DNA of 63,937 bases. Source: Bacteroidales bacterium. Its GTDB lineage: Bacteria; Bacteroidota; Bacteroidia; Bacteroidales; UBA4417. The notes below the pieces were generated by a model. That model searched no databases. It was not told the DNA's origin and was given only the letters and a program-made list of their open reading frames with translations. Position numbers and translations under genes: made by a program. The stretch covers positions 1 through 63,937 of the forward strand of contig JAURYB010000035.1 of the NCBI GenBank assembly GCA_030654075.1, given 5' to 3'. This document shows, piece after piece, positions 27,492 to 36,594 of the stretch; position 1 is the stretch's first letter; each line of letters opens with the position of its first letter.

Positions 27492-28018
27492 CATTGGTAC
27501 TGATCTATTTACGATGCAAGTGTTAGATTCATTGCGCTTTACATATTTGTAACTAATCAGTCTGCTTTAAAGCTATTTTAGCCACAGATTACGCAGATTA
27601 CACAGATTTTAAACTGCTTTCAGCAGTTTTTTTTAATAAAATTCGAAAATGGAAATCAATATTTGTCTGTGAAATCTGTGAAATCTGTGGCATACAGTTG
27701 TTTGTCAGAGTTTTAATTGAACTGATTAGTTACACATATTTTAATCCAAATGCCAAATTTGATAAATGGGCGGCAATTGAGGCCGTAGACTTTGACTTGG
27801 TTGCTGATGGAATGGAAACAATTATATTGCCGGCCGGACTTTACGCCGTTACTCAACACAAAGGACCTGCAACGTTTCAATATATCTTCGGAAAGTGGTT
27901 GCCAATTCCCGGATATAAATTAGACCACCGACCTCATTTTGAAATATGAGGAGAAAAATATAAAAATGAAGATCCTGATTCGGAAGAAGAAATGTGGATA
28001 CCAATTAAAGCCGTTTAA
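27469..28018 (+). pseudogene. GyrI-like/AraC effector-binding-domain gene, truncated, MITE-interrupted and with an internal stop
   Basis: Two stretches of one gene flank a MITE. The 5' part (27469-27547) reads RRKEIRNNIGTDLFTMQV and onward. The 3' part (27741-28018) reads NPNAKFDKWAAIE...GLYAV...FQYIFGKWLP...HRPHFEI, then TGA (27947-27949), then GEKYKNEDPDSEEE and WIPIK to a TAA. Removing 27548-27740 (element plus one target copy) rejoins the frame exactly, giving FTYFNPNAKF. The motifs match the GyrI-like small-molecule-binding proteins of Bacteroidota (about 155 residues). The N-terminal third is absent, as upstream sequence in this frame is full of stops, and one nonsense codon lies in the 3' part. 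So at least three lesions are visible. Confidence 0.8.
27548..27734 (+). mobile_element. MITE copy 1 (187 bp) with 14-bp terminal inverted repeats
   Basis: It begins TGTAACTAATCAGT and ends with the exact complement ACTGATTAGTTACA. It is flanked by a perfect 6-base direct repeat, CATATT, at 27542-27547 and 27735-27740. It has no coding capacity. Internally it holds a second inverted pair (GCCACAGATT... and ...AATCTGTGGC) and a CTGCTTTCAGCAG hairpin followed by T residues, which could act as a terminator. An inverted second copy is at 45680-45856. The parent transposase is not in the window. Confidence 0.88.
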
Positions 28019-28142
28019 GATCAGACAGCATTTGACTATTATTTTTGGTTTGATTAGTCCAACGAGTTTTCATGCAGGGGATTTCGAATAATATTCGCTT
28101 AAAAAAAATGAATAAAATATCTGAAATGCTGTAATATGTACT

Positions 28143-28150
28143 TAACTTTG
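28143..28150 (+). promoter_or_regulatory. Putative -7 box upstream of the secreted hypothetical gene
   Basis: TAACTTTG matches TAnnTTTG, 92 bases before the ATG at 28243. This is weaker support because the leader would be long. Confidence 0.3.
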
Positions 28151-28242
28151 TTATACTAACTCCGTTTAATCAGTCAGTAATGCCGGTATTTGTGTTATAA
28201 TCATAAGATGGTCATTTTATTAACCTTATAAACATACCGATT

Positions 28243-29205
28243 ATGAAACGAATTCTATTTTCAGTTGTATTTCTCTTAAGCAGAATGGTATATTCGGCAG
28301 CACAAAATCCTGGAGAAATCATTTTTTCGAAAACGAGTATTGATCCAATGCAACCTGAAACTTCGGTCCGGAATTTCGAAGCGGGTGATGCTGTTTATGC
28401 TGTCGCTTATTTACCCAAGACTATTCAGGCGATGTACAATGCACAATCCAACGCAAAACTGGATGTGGAAGTATTTATCTATGAAATTAAACCGCCCTTG
28501 TACGATTATCAGCAACCTTCGGAAGAGCAGCTTACATTCGCAAACATGCGTGTTTCAGGTGAAATTTTAAAAAACAAATACCTGGTAATCGAGATAGCTC
28601 CTGATCCTGCGCAAACAAAGGCATACTCAACACCTGGAATTACCTTTAAGGAATTTGGGAAGAAATTCGATGGTCCTGTGAACTTCACCGAAAGTCTTTC
28701 GAAAATTGAGGCAGGTAAGCACAATTTTAAAATAGTGGTTAAATGCAATTACAGCGAAGTGGCATCAGGTAATCTGGCAATATCCGGCGATGATTTCAGT
28801 ATGTATAAAAAGCGTTCAGAAGAACTAAATTCAGTTGCGCAAAATGCCGGGGCCAAAGAGGCTGTGCTTCCAGCCGCAAAAAAAACAGATGCTACTCTTC
28901 AAGCAAAAATGAATGCTTCATTTAAAAACTCCAACGACTGGAAAAGCGGATTTATTGATGCCTCCGAGGTTTTGCGGATTTCGATCATCGATCCCGATTG
29001 GTTTATCAGGCGCAACGAGCTTACCGGAGCAATCCTTCACCGCTATATCCGCGCTGCTATTGCTGTGAAAACCAAAAACGGCAACTGCGCTTATTATGAC
29101 CTGGTAACATTTCAGGAGGATTATGTAGGTGGGAAATTTCAACCACTGAAATACGATGGAGCGGGGGATAAGATAATGATGGATTGTGGGAATGTTAAAA
29201 AATAG
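28243..29205 (+). CDS. Secreted hypothetical protein
   Basis: A 320-residue protein, not recognised. The N-terminal signal peptide (about 1-20, ending SAAQ) suggests export to the periplasm or surface. The mature part is polar and beta-rich, with an Ala/Lys-rich linker near residues 195-225 (VAQNAGAKEAVLPAAKK) dividing an N-terminal (25-190) and a C-terminal (230-320) domain. The C-terminal half has IDPDWFIRRNELTGAILHR and a conserved-looking C-A-Y-Y-D-L strand. There is no T9SS sorting domain, and it is monocistronic. Confidence 0.75.
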   Translation: MKRILFSVVFLLSRMVYSAAQNPGEIIFSKTSIDPMQPETSVRNFEAGDAVYAVAYLPKTIQAMYNAQSNAKLDVEVFIYEIKPPLYDYQQPSEEQLTFANMRVSGEILKNKYLVIEIAPDPAQTKAYSTPGITFKEFGKKFDGPVNFTESLSKIEAGKHNFKIVVKCNYSEVASGNLAISGDDFSMYKKRSEELNSVAQNAGAKEAVLPAAKKTDATLQAKMNASFKNSNDWKSGFIDASEVLRISIIDPDWFIRRNELTGAILHRYIRAAIAVKTKNGNCAYYDLVTFQEDYVGGKFQPLKYDGAGDKIMMDCGNVKK

Positions 29206-29396
29206 GTTCAGGTCATCTTCATAATCGAAGGCTTTAGCACAATGTTATTTAGTGGTAAGGATCAATTAAATAACAACAATTTGTATGTATTACTTATTCT
29301 GAGCACAATTTACCCAGCGCATTTTTCTTCTATATTATACCCGTAAAAAACTGTGTTAAATATCCTGAAAATTCTTTAATATTCTAATTTTACCAC

Positions 29397-29876
29397 ATGG
29401 CATTAAGTAACTTTGAAAGAATGATTCTACTGGCAGAAGATGTTTTTGCCTATAAAAGTGATCCTAATCAGCTGAATGTGGATCAGGAAGTAATGGAAAA
29501 ATTACACCGGATTCATCCCGCTACAGTTTCTGAATTTGATGATGGGAATGGCCCGGTAGCATGGGTTTTGCTGATTCCAACCACTCTTGACTTAATGCAT
29601 AAATTCCTGGAACATGAAATTTCCGAAAAGGAACTGTTCGACCTTACACCCGAGGATTCAAAATATGATGCATTGTATTTATGCTCAGCTTTGGTTTTAG
29701 AAGAATACAGGCGAAAAGGAATTACTAAAAGACTATTATTAAATGCCATTGAAAGGATTCGAATCAATCATCCTTTAAAAGCGTTGTTTATATGGGCTTT
29801 CAGCAAGGAAGGAGATTTGACTTGCGAAGCCATTTCACGATTAACTTCGTTTCCTTTGTACAAACGGTCAGAATAA
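29397..29876 (+). CDS. GNAT-like acetyltransferase family protein
   Basis: A 159-residue cytoplasmic protein. ALYLCSALVLEEYRRKGITK is a plausible GNAT motif A: a beta strand, then the R-R-K-G-I acetyl-CoA pyrophosphate loop and helix. The N-terminal half is divergent and lacks clear family marks, so the acceptor substrate is unknown. The fold assignment rests on this single motif. The gene ends 19 bases before the next open frame, and about 97 bases before the preferred start of the flavoprotein gene. Confidence 0.6.
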   Translation: MALSNFERMILLAEDVFAYKSDPNQLNVDQEVMEKLHRIHPATVSEFDDGNGPVAWVLLIPTTLDLMHKFLEHEISEKELFDLTPEDSKYDALYLCSALVLEEYRRKGITKRLLLNAIERIRINHPLKALFIWAFSKEGDLTCEAISRLTSFPLYKRSE

Positions 29877-29972
29877 AATTATGGTTAACCGGATTTGCAA
29901 TACTTTACACCAGAAATAAGTTGGTTTCTTCTTACTTTTACCAACATAAACAAACCCTTACCATCTTTTTTC

Positions 29973-31196
29973 TTGAAATCTGCTGACATACTGATTATTG
30001 GCGCCGGTCCAGCCGGACTTTTTACGGCCATCAATAGCAAAGGCCGCAAGGTTATTGTACTTGAGAAAAATGCGTCTCCTGGAAAGAAACTTCTTATTTC
30101 CGGAACTGGTCGCTGTAATCTTACACACGATTGTAAACTCAGTGATTTCTTCGATCATTATGGCGTTAATCATCGATTTCTGAAAACAGCATTGCATGGC
30201 TTTACGAATTTTGACCTGATCCGTTTTTTTAACGATCATGGATTGGAAACTATTGTGGATAAAAACGGAAAAGTATTTCCGGCATCGCAAAAAGCTTCAG
30301 ATGTATTGCAGGTTCTGATAGATGTCTGTAGCAAAAACAGAGTTGAAATCACTTGCAACCAGCAAATTGAAGAGATAAAAAAAACGGAATCGGGATTTGA
30401 AGTGAAGACTGGTTCAGGTGTTTTTAGTAGCAGGTTCCTTGTAATTACTACAGGTGGAATGTCATATCCGGCAACCGGTTCAACTGGCGATGGGTATCAC
30501 TTTGCAAAACTCATGGGGCATTCCATCGTACCACCCAAACCTTCTCTCAGCCCGGTTTTTATCCGCGATTATACTATGGCCACCATTTCGGGAGTGTCGG
30601 TTCAAAATAAAACAGTTTACCTGTACCGGGGAGATAAAAAAATAGCTGAGCATAGTGGTGATATCGGTTTCACGCATAAAGGCCTGAGCGGCCCGGGAAT
30701 ATTGGATTTCTCCAGGAATATTCTTAGTAATGATATCCTTAAAGTGAATTTTATTGAACTGAAAGCTGATGATTTCAGAAATGAACTCATCAAAGCTTCT
30801 GAAAAGGAAGGTAAAATAGCTATCCAGACGTATCTGAAAAAGTATGATCTGCCACGAAGCCTGGTATTGCTGATTTTTAAATCAATCAACCTGGAACCCG
30901 AAACCCGCTTGGCCGAAATAACTAAAATCCAACGTAATCAATTGGTCGCAGCTTTTTGTGAATTTCCTTTTACAGTCGAAAAAGTGGGTGGTTTCAATAT
31001 GGCTATGGTTACAGCCGGTGGTGTGAGCCTCGAAGAAGTGAATCCTAAAACCATGGAATCGAAACTGGCTCCTGGTCTTTATTTTGCCGGTGAAGTACTT
31101 GATATTGATGGTGATACCGGGGGATATAATCTACAGGCTGCGTTTTCGACGGGATATCTGGCAGGGAAGGGAATGAGTGAGCTGGACAAGGGTTGA
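29973..31196 (+). CDS. HI0933/BaiN-family FAD-dependent oxidoreductase
   Basis: A flavoprotein of about 407 residues. The Rossmann motif GAGPAGLFTAI is at the N-terminus, followed by LEKN and SGTGRCNLTHD, the HI0933 family signature. A GTATGGMSYPATGSTGDG-type block (here TTGGMSYPATGSTGDG) and the C-terminal GEVLDIDGDTGGYNLQ complete the FAD site. The open frame has an ATG at 29895, but the 26 residues it adds look non-coding. A TTG at 29973 (read as MKSADILIIGAG) gives the usual family start, so it is preferred. The reaction is unknown for most members; some act as reductases of steroid-like double bonds. Confidence 0.85.
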   Translation: MKSADILIIGAGPAGLFTAINSKGRKVIVLEKNASPGKKLLISGTGRCNLTHDCKLSDFFDHYGVNHRFLKTALHGFTNFDLIRFFNDHGLETIVDKNGKVFPASQKASDVLQVLIDVCSKNRVEITCNQQIEEIKKTESGFEVKTGSGVFSSRFLVITTGGMSYPATGSTGDGYHFAKLMGHSIVPPKPSLSPVFIRDYTMATISGVSVQNKTVYLYRGDKKIAEHSGDIGFTHKGLSGPGILDFSRNILSNDILKVNFIELKADDFRNELIKASEKEGKIAIQTYLKKYDLPRSLVLLIFKSINLEPETRLAEITKIQRNQLVAAFCEFPFTVEKVGGFNMAMVTAGGVSLEEVNPKTMESKLAPGLYFAGEVLDIDGDTGGYNLQAAFSTGYLAGKGMSELDKG

Positions 31197-31269
31197 GAGT
31201 TGACAGGGTGAAGAGTGATTGGGTGAGGAGCGAATGGGCGAAGAGCGACTGGGCGACTGTGCGATTGGG

Positions 31270-31382
31270 CGACTAAGAGACTAAGAGACTAAGAGACTAA
31301 GAGACTAAGAGACTAAGAGACTATGAGACTAAGAGACTAAGAGACTAAGAGACTAAGAGACTAAGAGACTAAGAGACTAAGG
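31270..31382. repeat. 8-base tandem repeat (GACTAAGA)n, about 14 copies
   Basis: The unit GACTAAGA is repeated about 14 times with one variant copy (GACTATGA, near 31319). A degenerate region of GGGCGA and GAGCGA words precedes it (31205-31270). It lies in the intergenic region between convergent genes. Confidence 0.9.
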
Positions 31383-31457
31383 GATTCTTTAACTTATTTA
31401 ATCCTCAAATTTTCAAATCCTCAAATTTTCAAATCCCCAAATCTTCAAATCCATTCC

Positions 31458-32189
31458 CTACATCATCTTATGCTTTTCTATCAAATCAAAGAAATTCTTT
31501 GAATAGGTATCGCTGATGGGAATCAGGATTTCACCGATTTTAATCTGTTTACGTTCGACGAATTCGATTTTATCAACAGCCACGAAAAAAGATTTATGAA
31601 CACGGCAGAATCCCGGCTCGTGTAAAATCTCTTCAATTCCTTTAGCATTCATCAGGGTCATGATACGGCGGGTTTTGGTGACAATGCGCCAGTAATCGCC
31701 CATGCCTTCGACATAAAGTACCTCTGACGCATTTACTTTTTCAATCCGTGTTTCGGTTTTTACAAAGAAAAATGTATTTGTAGTCGAAGTCGTTGCCCTT
31801 TCCTGTTTTTCGGTTACTATAGTTTTTTCTTTCTGCATTTGCTCTAGTGCTTTATTAGCGCCTTTTACAAACCGTTCGAACGGAATTGGTTTTAAAAGGT
31901 AATCGAGCACATCGAGGTCGAAACCTTGTATTGCATATTGATCGTAAGCTGTGGTAAATATAACCAGTGGCTTGCTTTTAAGTGAATTAAGCAATTGTAT
32001 GCCTGTAAGTTCCTCCATCTGGATATCGAGAAACATCAGGTCAACTGAGTTGTGGCGAAGGTATTCAAGCGTATCTATTGCATTGCTGAATGTGCCAACC
32101 AGGTTAAGAAAAGGAACTTTTGAGCAATAAGCCTTAATGATATCGAGGGCAAGTGGCTCATCGTCGATGGCTATACAATTGATCTTCAT
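31458..32189 (-). CDS. LytTR-family response regulator
   Basis: A 243-residue regulator. The receiver domain (1-118) has acidic residues D9/D10, phospho-acceptor D55 in FLDIQM and Lys in LLKPI; the LytTR domain (about 145-240) has the RVHKSFFVAVDKIE block. It follows the sensor kinase gene with a single base between them, so the two form an operon and a LytS/LytR-type (AgrC-like) pair. Target genes are not evident in the window. Confidence 0.93.
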   Translation of the reverse strand: MKINCIAIDDEPLALDIIKAYCSKVPFLNLVGTFSNAIDTLEYLRHNSVDLMFLDIQMEELTGIQLLNSLKSKPLVIFTTAYDQYAIQGFDLDVLDYLLKPIPFERFVKGANKALEQMQKEKTIVTEKQERATTSTTNTFFFVKTETRIEKVNASEVLYVEGMGDYWRIVTKTRRIMTLMNAKGIEEILHEPGFCRVHKSFFVAVDKIEFVERKQIKIGEILIPISDTYSKNFFDLIEKHKMM

Positions 32190-32190
32190 T

Positions 32191-33219
32191 TTAGTTCTGA
32201 ATTATGAGTTCAATCTTAAACTTCTCCTCGCTTTTATTGATTTTAAGTTCATGTTTATCCGGATACAATAATCCTAGCCTCCTTTTAATATTTTCAAGAC
32301 CAAAACCACCGGATTCTTCATTAGGTATATGGCTATTAGCTTTAGTATAGTTTTCGACAGTAAAAATAAGCTTTTCGCTTTCAAGATTCAAATTTATAAT
32401 AATTCCGGGAATATGATTTTTTTCACCATGTTTAAATGCGTTTTCAACAAAAGGAATCAACAACATTGGAGCAATAGTCCGGTTTTCCATCGAGCCAATC
32501 ACGTTAATCTCAACAAATCCTTTCTGGGTTATCCGCAATTGCTGCAATTCAATAAAGCTGTTAAGGTACTCAACTTCTTTGTTCACAGCAACAACATCCG
32601 TGTTAGAATCATAAAGCATATACCGCATGATACTCGAAAGTTTCATAACAGCCTCGGGAGCTTCATCCGATTTATTATATACCAGCGAGTAAATATTATT
32701 CAACGTATTAAAAAGAAAATGTGGATTTACCTGCGAACGCAACAATGCAATTTCGCTTGCCTGTCTTTCTTTAATGAGTTCATCCTTGTATTTCTGCGAC
32801 TCGAACCAGTCGATGCTGAAGCGGATCAGCATGGCATAAATACTTATAATAACAGTGATTTTAAGCGTAGCCCATAACCATTCATATTGAAACTGAAGCT
32901 GGCTGGCCGGCATTTTTACCAAATATTTCCAATACGCTATTTCTATGGGTAGTCTTACCGACGACAATGCCACGGCTAACAATATTACAAAAGGGAAAAC
33001 GTACCATTTTCGCCTTAGCCTGAGGAATTTCGGGATCACAAAGTAAACCGTATAGAAAACAACAATATTAAGTAAGGTCGTGATAAAAATATCCTTCAGG
33101 TAAATATAGTCCTGCAGGAGTTTTGTGTCAATCTTATTCAGATATACAGGAAAAAACGCCTGGTTCAGCATGTATATCCAGAACAGGACGTGGATTAGGA
33201 TTTTATATCTGCTTTTCAT
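32191..33219 (-). CDS. LytS-like sensor histidine kinase
   Basis: A 342-residue membrane kinase. Four membrane helices lie in the first 155 residues (about 3-24, 38-60, 68-90 and 115-140), followed by a short coiled linker. A His_kinase (PF06580-type) domain has NPHFLFNTLNNI (phosphorylated His) and an ATPase domain with IPFVENAFKHG and GFGLENIKRRL. The start was set at 33219, because the ATG at 33255 adds 12 residues (MRLYNHGNN...) that run back towards the palindromic repeat. It is the first gene of the operon with the LytTR regulator. Confidence 0.92.
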   Translation of the reverse strand: MKSRYKILIHVLFWIYMLNQAFFPVYLNKIDTKLLQDYIYLKDIFITTLLNIVVFYTVYFVIPKFLRLRRKWYVFPFVILLAVALSSVRLPIEIAYWKYLVKMPASQLQFQYEWLWATLKITVIISIYAMLIRFSIDWFESQKYKDELIKERQASEIALLRSQVNPHFLFNTLNNIYSLVYNKSDEAPEAVMKLSSIMRYMLYDSNTDVVAVNKEVEYLNSFIELQQLRITQKGFVEINVIGSMENRTIAPMLLIPFVENAFKHGEKNHIPGIIINLNLESEKLIFTVENYTKANSHIPNEESGGFGLENIKRRLGLLYPDKHELKINKSEEKFKIELIIQN

Positions 33220-33243
33220 TTTTTTCTTGTTATTGCCGTGATT

Positions 33244-33271
33244 GTAAAGACGCAATGCATTGCGTCTTTAC
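33244..33271. repeat. Perfect 28-base palindrome of the GACGCAA family
   Basis: GTAAAGACGCAATG is followed directly by its complement CATTGCGTCTTTAC. The core is shared with the hairpins at 10714-10830. It sits between the M13 peptidase and kinase genes, both on the minus strand, and could act as a transcript-end hairpin. Confidence 0.8.
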
Positions 33272-33306
33272 TCACATCACGGTTTCCCATTTTTATTATA
33301 GTTTTT

Positions 33307-35364
33307 CTACCAGATATCCGCCCTGTTAGCCGGGGCAATATACCTTTTATCTGTAGGTTGAATATTAAATGCAGTGTAAAAAGCAGGAATATTATATACA
33401 ATGGCGTTTACTCGAGCGTCAGCAGGTGAATGAACATCTTCCTTGAGGCGACGCATAGTTTCTTCTGTTCGGGTATTGGCACGCCATACCTGGGCATACG
33501 AAAGGAAAAAACGCTGATCGGCAGTAAATCCGTCAATTTTTTCATCCTTTTTCCCATTGAGAGCTTTTTGCAGACCATTGTATGCAACATTCATTCCACC
33601 GAGGTCAGCAATGTTTTCGCCCAGGGTTAGTTTGCCATCCACATGAAGTGTGTCAAGCATAACATAACTATCGTATTGATCAACAAGAACTTTGGTTTTT
33701 GCTTCAAAATTCTTCGAATCGTCTTCCAGCCACCAGTCGTGAAGGTTGCCTTCTTTATCATACTGACGTCCCTGGTCATCGAACCCATGAGTCATTTCGT
33801 GTGAAATTACCATTCCGATTGCGCCATAATTAACCGCGTCATCCGCATTCATAAAGAAGAAAGGAGGTTGAAGGATAGCTGCCGGGAAAACTATTTCATT
33901 CATGTTCGGGCTGTAATAGGCATTAATGGTTTGCGGCGTCATTCCCCATTCGCTGCGGTCTACTGTTTTGCCGATTTTTGCGATGTCACGGTTTACTGCA
34001 AACTGACGGGCGTTTTTCTTATTAGCGTAATACGAATCGGTGCCGATTGTGAGGCTGCTGTAATCAATCCATTTATCGGGGTACCCGATTTTAACATTGA
34101 TTCTGGCAAGTTTTGCTTCCGCTTCTTTCTTGGTTGCTTCGGTCATCCAGGCAAGTCCCTGAATGCGTTCGCTCAATGAAACTTTCAGATTATTTACCAG
34201 TTCAGTCATTCGTTTCTTGGCTTCAGGAGGAAAGAATTTCTGTACATACAATTGTCCGACAGCTTCACCCAATGAGTTGCTGGTTTGGTCAATCATACGT
34301 TTCCAGCGTGGTTGTTGTTCTTTTGCGCCGGATAAAACAGTTCCGTAAAATGCAAAATGTTCTTTATCGAAATCCGACGAAAGTGATGATGCCGCTGAAT
34401 TGATAAGATCCCAACGGAAATAGAGTTTCCAGTCAGCGACAGGAACGGTATTGATCATTTTCGCCATTCCGCTGATAAATTTAGGTTGACCAACATTAAT
34501 TTCGTTGGTAGCCTGTAGTTTAATTCCGGCAAAATAAGCTTTCCAGTCCAATTCAGGAGCCATTTTCTGTAAACCGGCGAGATCTGTTTTGTTGTAATTT
34601 GCTTTAGGATCGCGCAGTTCGAGACGGGTTGATGAAATTTTAGCCAGCTGGGTTTCAATTGTCATTACCACATTTGCGTCTTTTGCAGCTTGCTCAGGTG
34701 TTGAGCCTGCCAACACAAACATTTTTGCCATATGCTTCAGGTAACTTGCGCGGATTTCTTTCGACCGTGCATCATCACCCAGGTAATAATCCCTGTCAGG
34801 AAGTCCAAGTCCACCCTGGTAAGTCATAGCGATAACCTGGTTCGAGTTTTTCTCATCCTGGCTGCTGAACAAATAAAACAACGGATAATTACCCGAAGCG
34901 TGCTGCAGAATAATCATTTCCTGCACATCGGCTTTGGTCGCAAATGCGTCAATCTGGTCAAGTTCCGCTTTCAAAGGATTGATACCATTTTTGTCGATTT
35001 TCACAGTGTCCATTCCGGAGTTATAAAAATCACGGATTTTCTGATTTACAGTTCCTTCGGAAGCATTCTTATCAGCAGATGCTTCGGCAAGGATAGTTTT
35101 TAGTTGCGTGTAGTTTTCCTCTTCCAACACTTCGAATGCGCCATAGCGACTGTATTCGTCAGGAATAGGGTTGTTTTTCAGCCAGTTGCCATTAGCGAAT
35201 TTGTAAAAGTCGTCACCGGCTTTTACAGTGGTATCCATGTTAGCGGCGCTTAATGCAGGCTCGGATTTTTTGTCTTTTCCCGAATCTCCGCATCCGCTGG
35301 TTCCTATTGCAAGAGCTATAATGCCTGCAGTTGCCATAAGTGATTGTTTTAATAAAAAGTTCAT
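33307..35364 (-). CDS. M13 family metalloendopeptidase (neprilysin/PepO-like) lipoprotein
   Basis: A 685-residue zinc peptidase. The signal peptide has a lipobox ending at C25 (GTSGC), so it is probably membrane-anchored in the periplasm. The zinc motif is HEMTH at 522-526, with the third ligand in GENIADLGG (Glu about 583). The N-terminal M13_N domain covers about 45-440. NAYYSPNMNEIVFPAAIL is the substrate-binding strand. The family cleaves short peptides. No operon partner: the preceding kinase gene is 88 bases from its stop on the same strand. Length fits the family. Confidence 0.92.
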   Translation of the reverse strand: MNFLLKQSLMATAGIIALAIGTSGCGDSGKDKKSEPALSAANMDTTVKAGDDFYKFANGNWLKNNPIPDEYSRYGAFEVLEEENYTQLKTILAEASADKNASEGTVNQKIRDFYNSGMDTVKIDKNGINPLKAELDQIDAFATKADVQEMIILQHASGNYPLFYLFSSQDEKNSNQVIAMTYQGGLGLPDRDYYLGDDARSKEIRASYLKHMAKMFVLAGSTPEQAAKDANVVMTIETQLAKISSTRLELRDPKANYNKTDLAGLQKMAPELDWKAYFAGIKLQATNEINVGQPKFISGMAKMINTVPVADWKLYFRWDLINSAASSLSSDFDKEHFAFYGTVLSGAKEQQPRWKRMIDQTSNSLGEAVGQLYVQKFFPPEAKKRMTELVNNLKVSLSERIQGLAWMTEATKKEAEAKLARINVKIGYPDKWIDYSSLTIGTDSYYANKKNARQFAVNRDIAKIGKTVDRSEWGMTPQTINAYYSPNMNEIVFPAAILQPPFFFMNADDAVNYGAIGMVISHEMTHGFDDQGRQYDKEGNLHDWWLEDDSKNFEAKTKVLVDQYDSYVMLDTLHVDGKLTLGENIADLGGMNVAYNGLQKALNGKKDEKIDGFTADQRFFLSYAQVWRANTRTEETMRRLKEDVHSPADARVNAIVYNIPAFYTAFNIQPTDKRYIAPANRADIW

Positions 35365-35596
35365 ACCAGTTTATTTATTTGTTTTGAATTTAGTGCATAC
35401 AAAAGTGCATGTAAAAGTATAAATTGTTGTGGATGAATTATATGTTAATCGATGAGTGCTTTGGTTTGATCGGTGAAATCAGAAAGGCTGGCGCTGCAAA
35501 TCAATCACTTTTGAACAAAGTTATCGTTGTAGTAATTTATGGTCCCGCTTTTTTATTCCAGAGTATATTAACTTTAACACTTAACCGAATTAGTTT

Positions 35597-35604
35597 TACC
35601 TTTG
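35597..35604 (+). promoter_or_regulatory. Putative -7 box of the transaldolase gene
   Basis: TACCTTTG matches TAnnTTTG, 25 bases before the ATG at 35629. Confidence 0.5.
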
Positions 35605-35628
35605 TTTTTCAAATTTAAATAGTGCGAT

Positions 35629-36585
35629 ATGAATCTCCTTGAACAGCTAAAACTATACACACAAGTGGTTGCCGATACCGGTGATTTTGAAAGTATAGCT
35701 CAATTTAAACCTATTGACGCAACAACCAATCCATCGCTGATTTATGCGGCTTCACAGAAAAAGGAATACGCTCACCTGGTTGATGCTGCAGTAGAATATG
35801 GCAAAAAAAATGGCAGCAATTCAGCATCACAGCTTGCAGAAAGCCTGGATATGCTTGCCGTTAGTTTTGGTATGGAAATATTAAAAGTTGTACCACGACG
35901 TGTTTCCACAGAGGTGGATGCCAGGCTATCATTTGATATTGAAGGGAGCCTTACCAAAGCCCGTAAATTAATCGGTATTTACGAAGGAAACGGGATTTCC
36001 CGCGAAAAAATATTAGTTAAGCTTGCCAGCACATGGGAAGGCATCCGCGCGGCTGAGCAACTTGAAAAGGAAGGAATTCATTGTAATCTCACATTGCTTT
36101 TCAGTAAGGCCCAAGCCATTGCATGTGCCGAAGCAAAGGTTCAGCTGATCTCGCCTTTTGTTGGTCGTATTTATGATTGGCATAAAAAAGATCGCGGTGT
36201 TGATTCTATTCCTGCAATCGAGGATCCGGGTGTTCTCAGCGTGAACTACATTTATAATTATTACAAAAAGTTTGATTATAAAACTGAGGTAATGGGTGCC
36301 AGTTTCCGGAATATCGGTGAGATTATCGAACTTGCCGGCTGCGACCTGTTGACTATATCGCCGAACCTGCTTTCGGAACTTGAGAAAAATGAAGCTGAAC
36401 TTCTTAGGAAACTTGATCCTGAAAAATCAAAGACAATGGATATTCAGCAAATTCATCTTGATGAGAGAACTTATCGCTGGTTGCATAATGAAGATGCAAT
36501 GGCGGTTGAAAAACTTTCGGAAGGAATCAGGAAGTTTACGGAAGACCTTATCAAACTCGAGAAATTTATTGCTGCCAAACTTTAA
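35629..36585 (+). CDS. tal: Transaldolase (class I, TalB-like)
   Basis: A 318-residue cytoplasmic enzyme of the non-oxidative pentose phosphate pathway, moving a dihydroxyacetone unit from sedoheptulose 7-phosphate to glyceraldehyde 3-phosphate. The Schiff-base Lys is K131 in ILVKLAST (E. coli K132). The N-terminal [12 protein letters not shown] and the NLTLLFS strand are family marks. Length matches TalB. It begins a run of plus-strand genes: it ends 9 bases before the SIS isomerase gene, so the two are probably co-transcribed. Confidence 0.95.
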   Translation: MNLLEQLKLYTQVVADTGDFESIAQFKPIDATTNPSLIYAASQKKEYAHLVDAAVEYGKKNGSNSASQLAESLDMLAVSFGMEILKVVPRRVSTEVDARLSFDIEGSLTKARKLIGIYEGNGISREKILVKLASTWEGIRAAEQLEKEGIHCNLTLLFSKAQAIACAEAKVQLISPFVGRIYDWHKKDRGVDSIPAIEDPGVLSVNYIYNYYKKFDYKTEVMGASFRNIGEIIELAGCDLLTISPNLLSELEKNEAELLRKLDPEKSKTMDIQQIHLDERTYRWLHNEDAMAVEKLSEGIRKFTEDLIKLEKFIAAKL

Positions 36586-36594
36586 TCTTTTTTC

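Noticed and set aside
27698..27949. An intact 83-residue gene starting inside the MITE
   Set aside because: The start lies in the mobile element. The frame is the remaining 3' part of the GyrI-like gene, ending at a nonsense codon.
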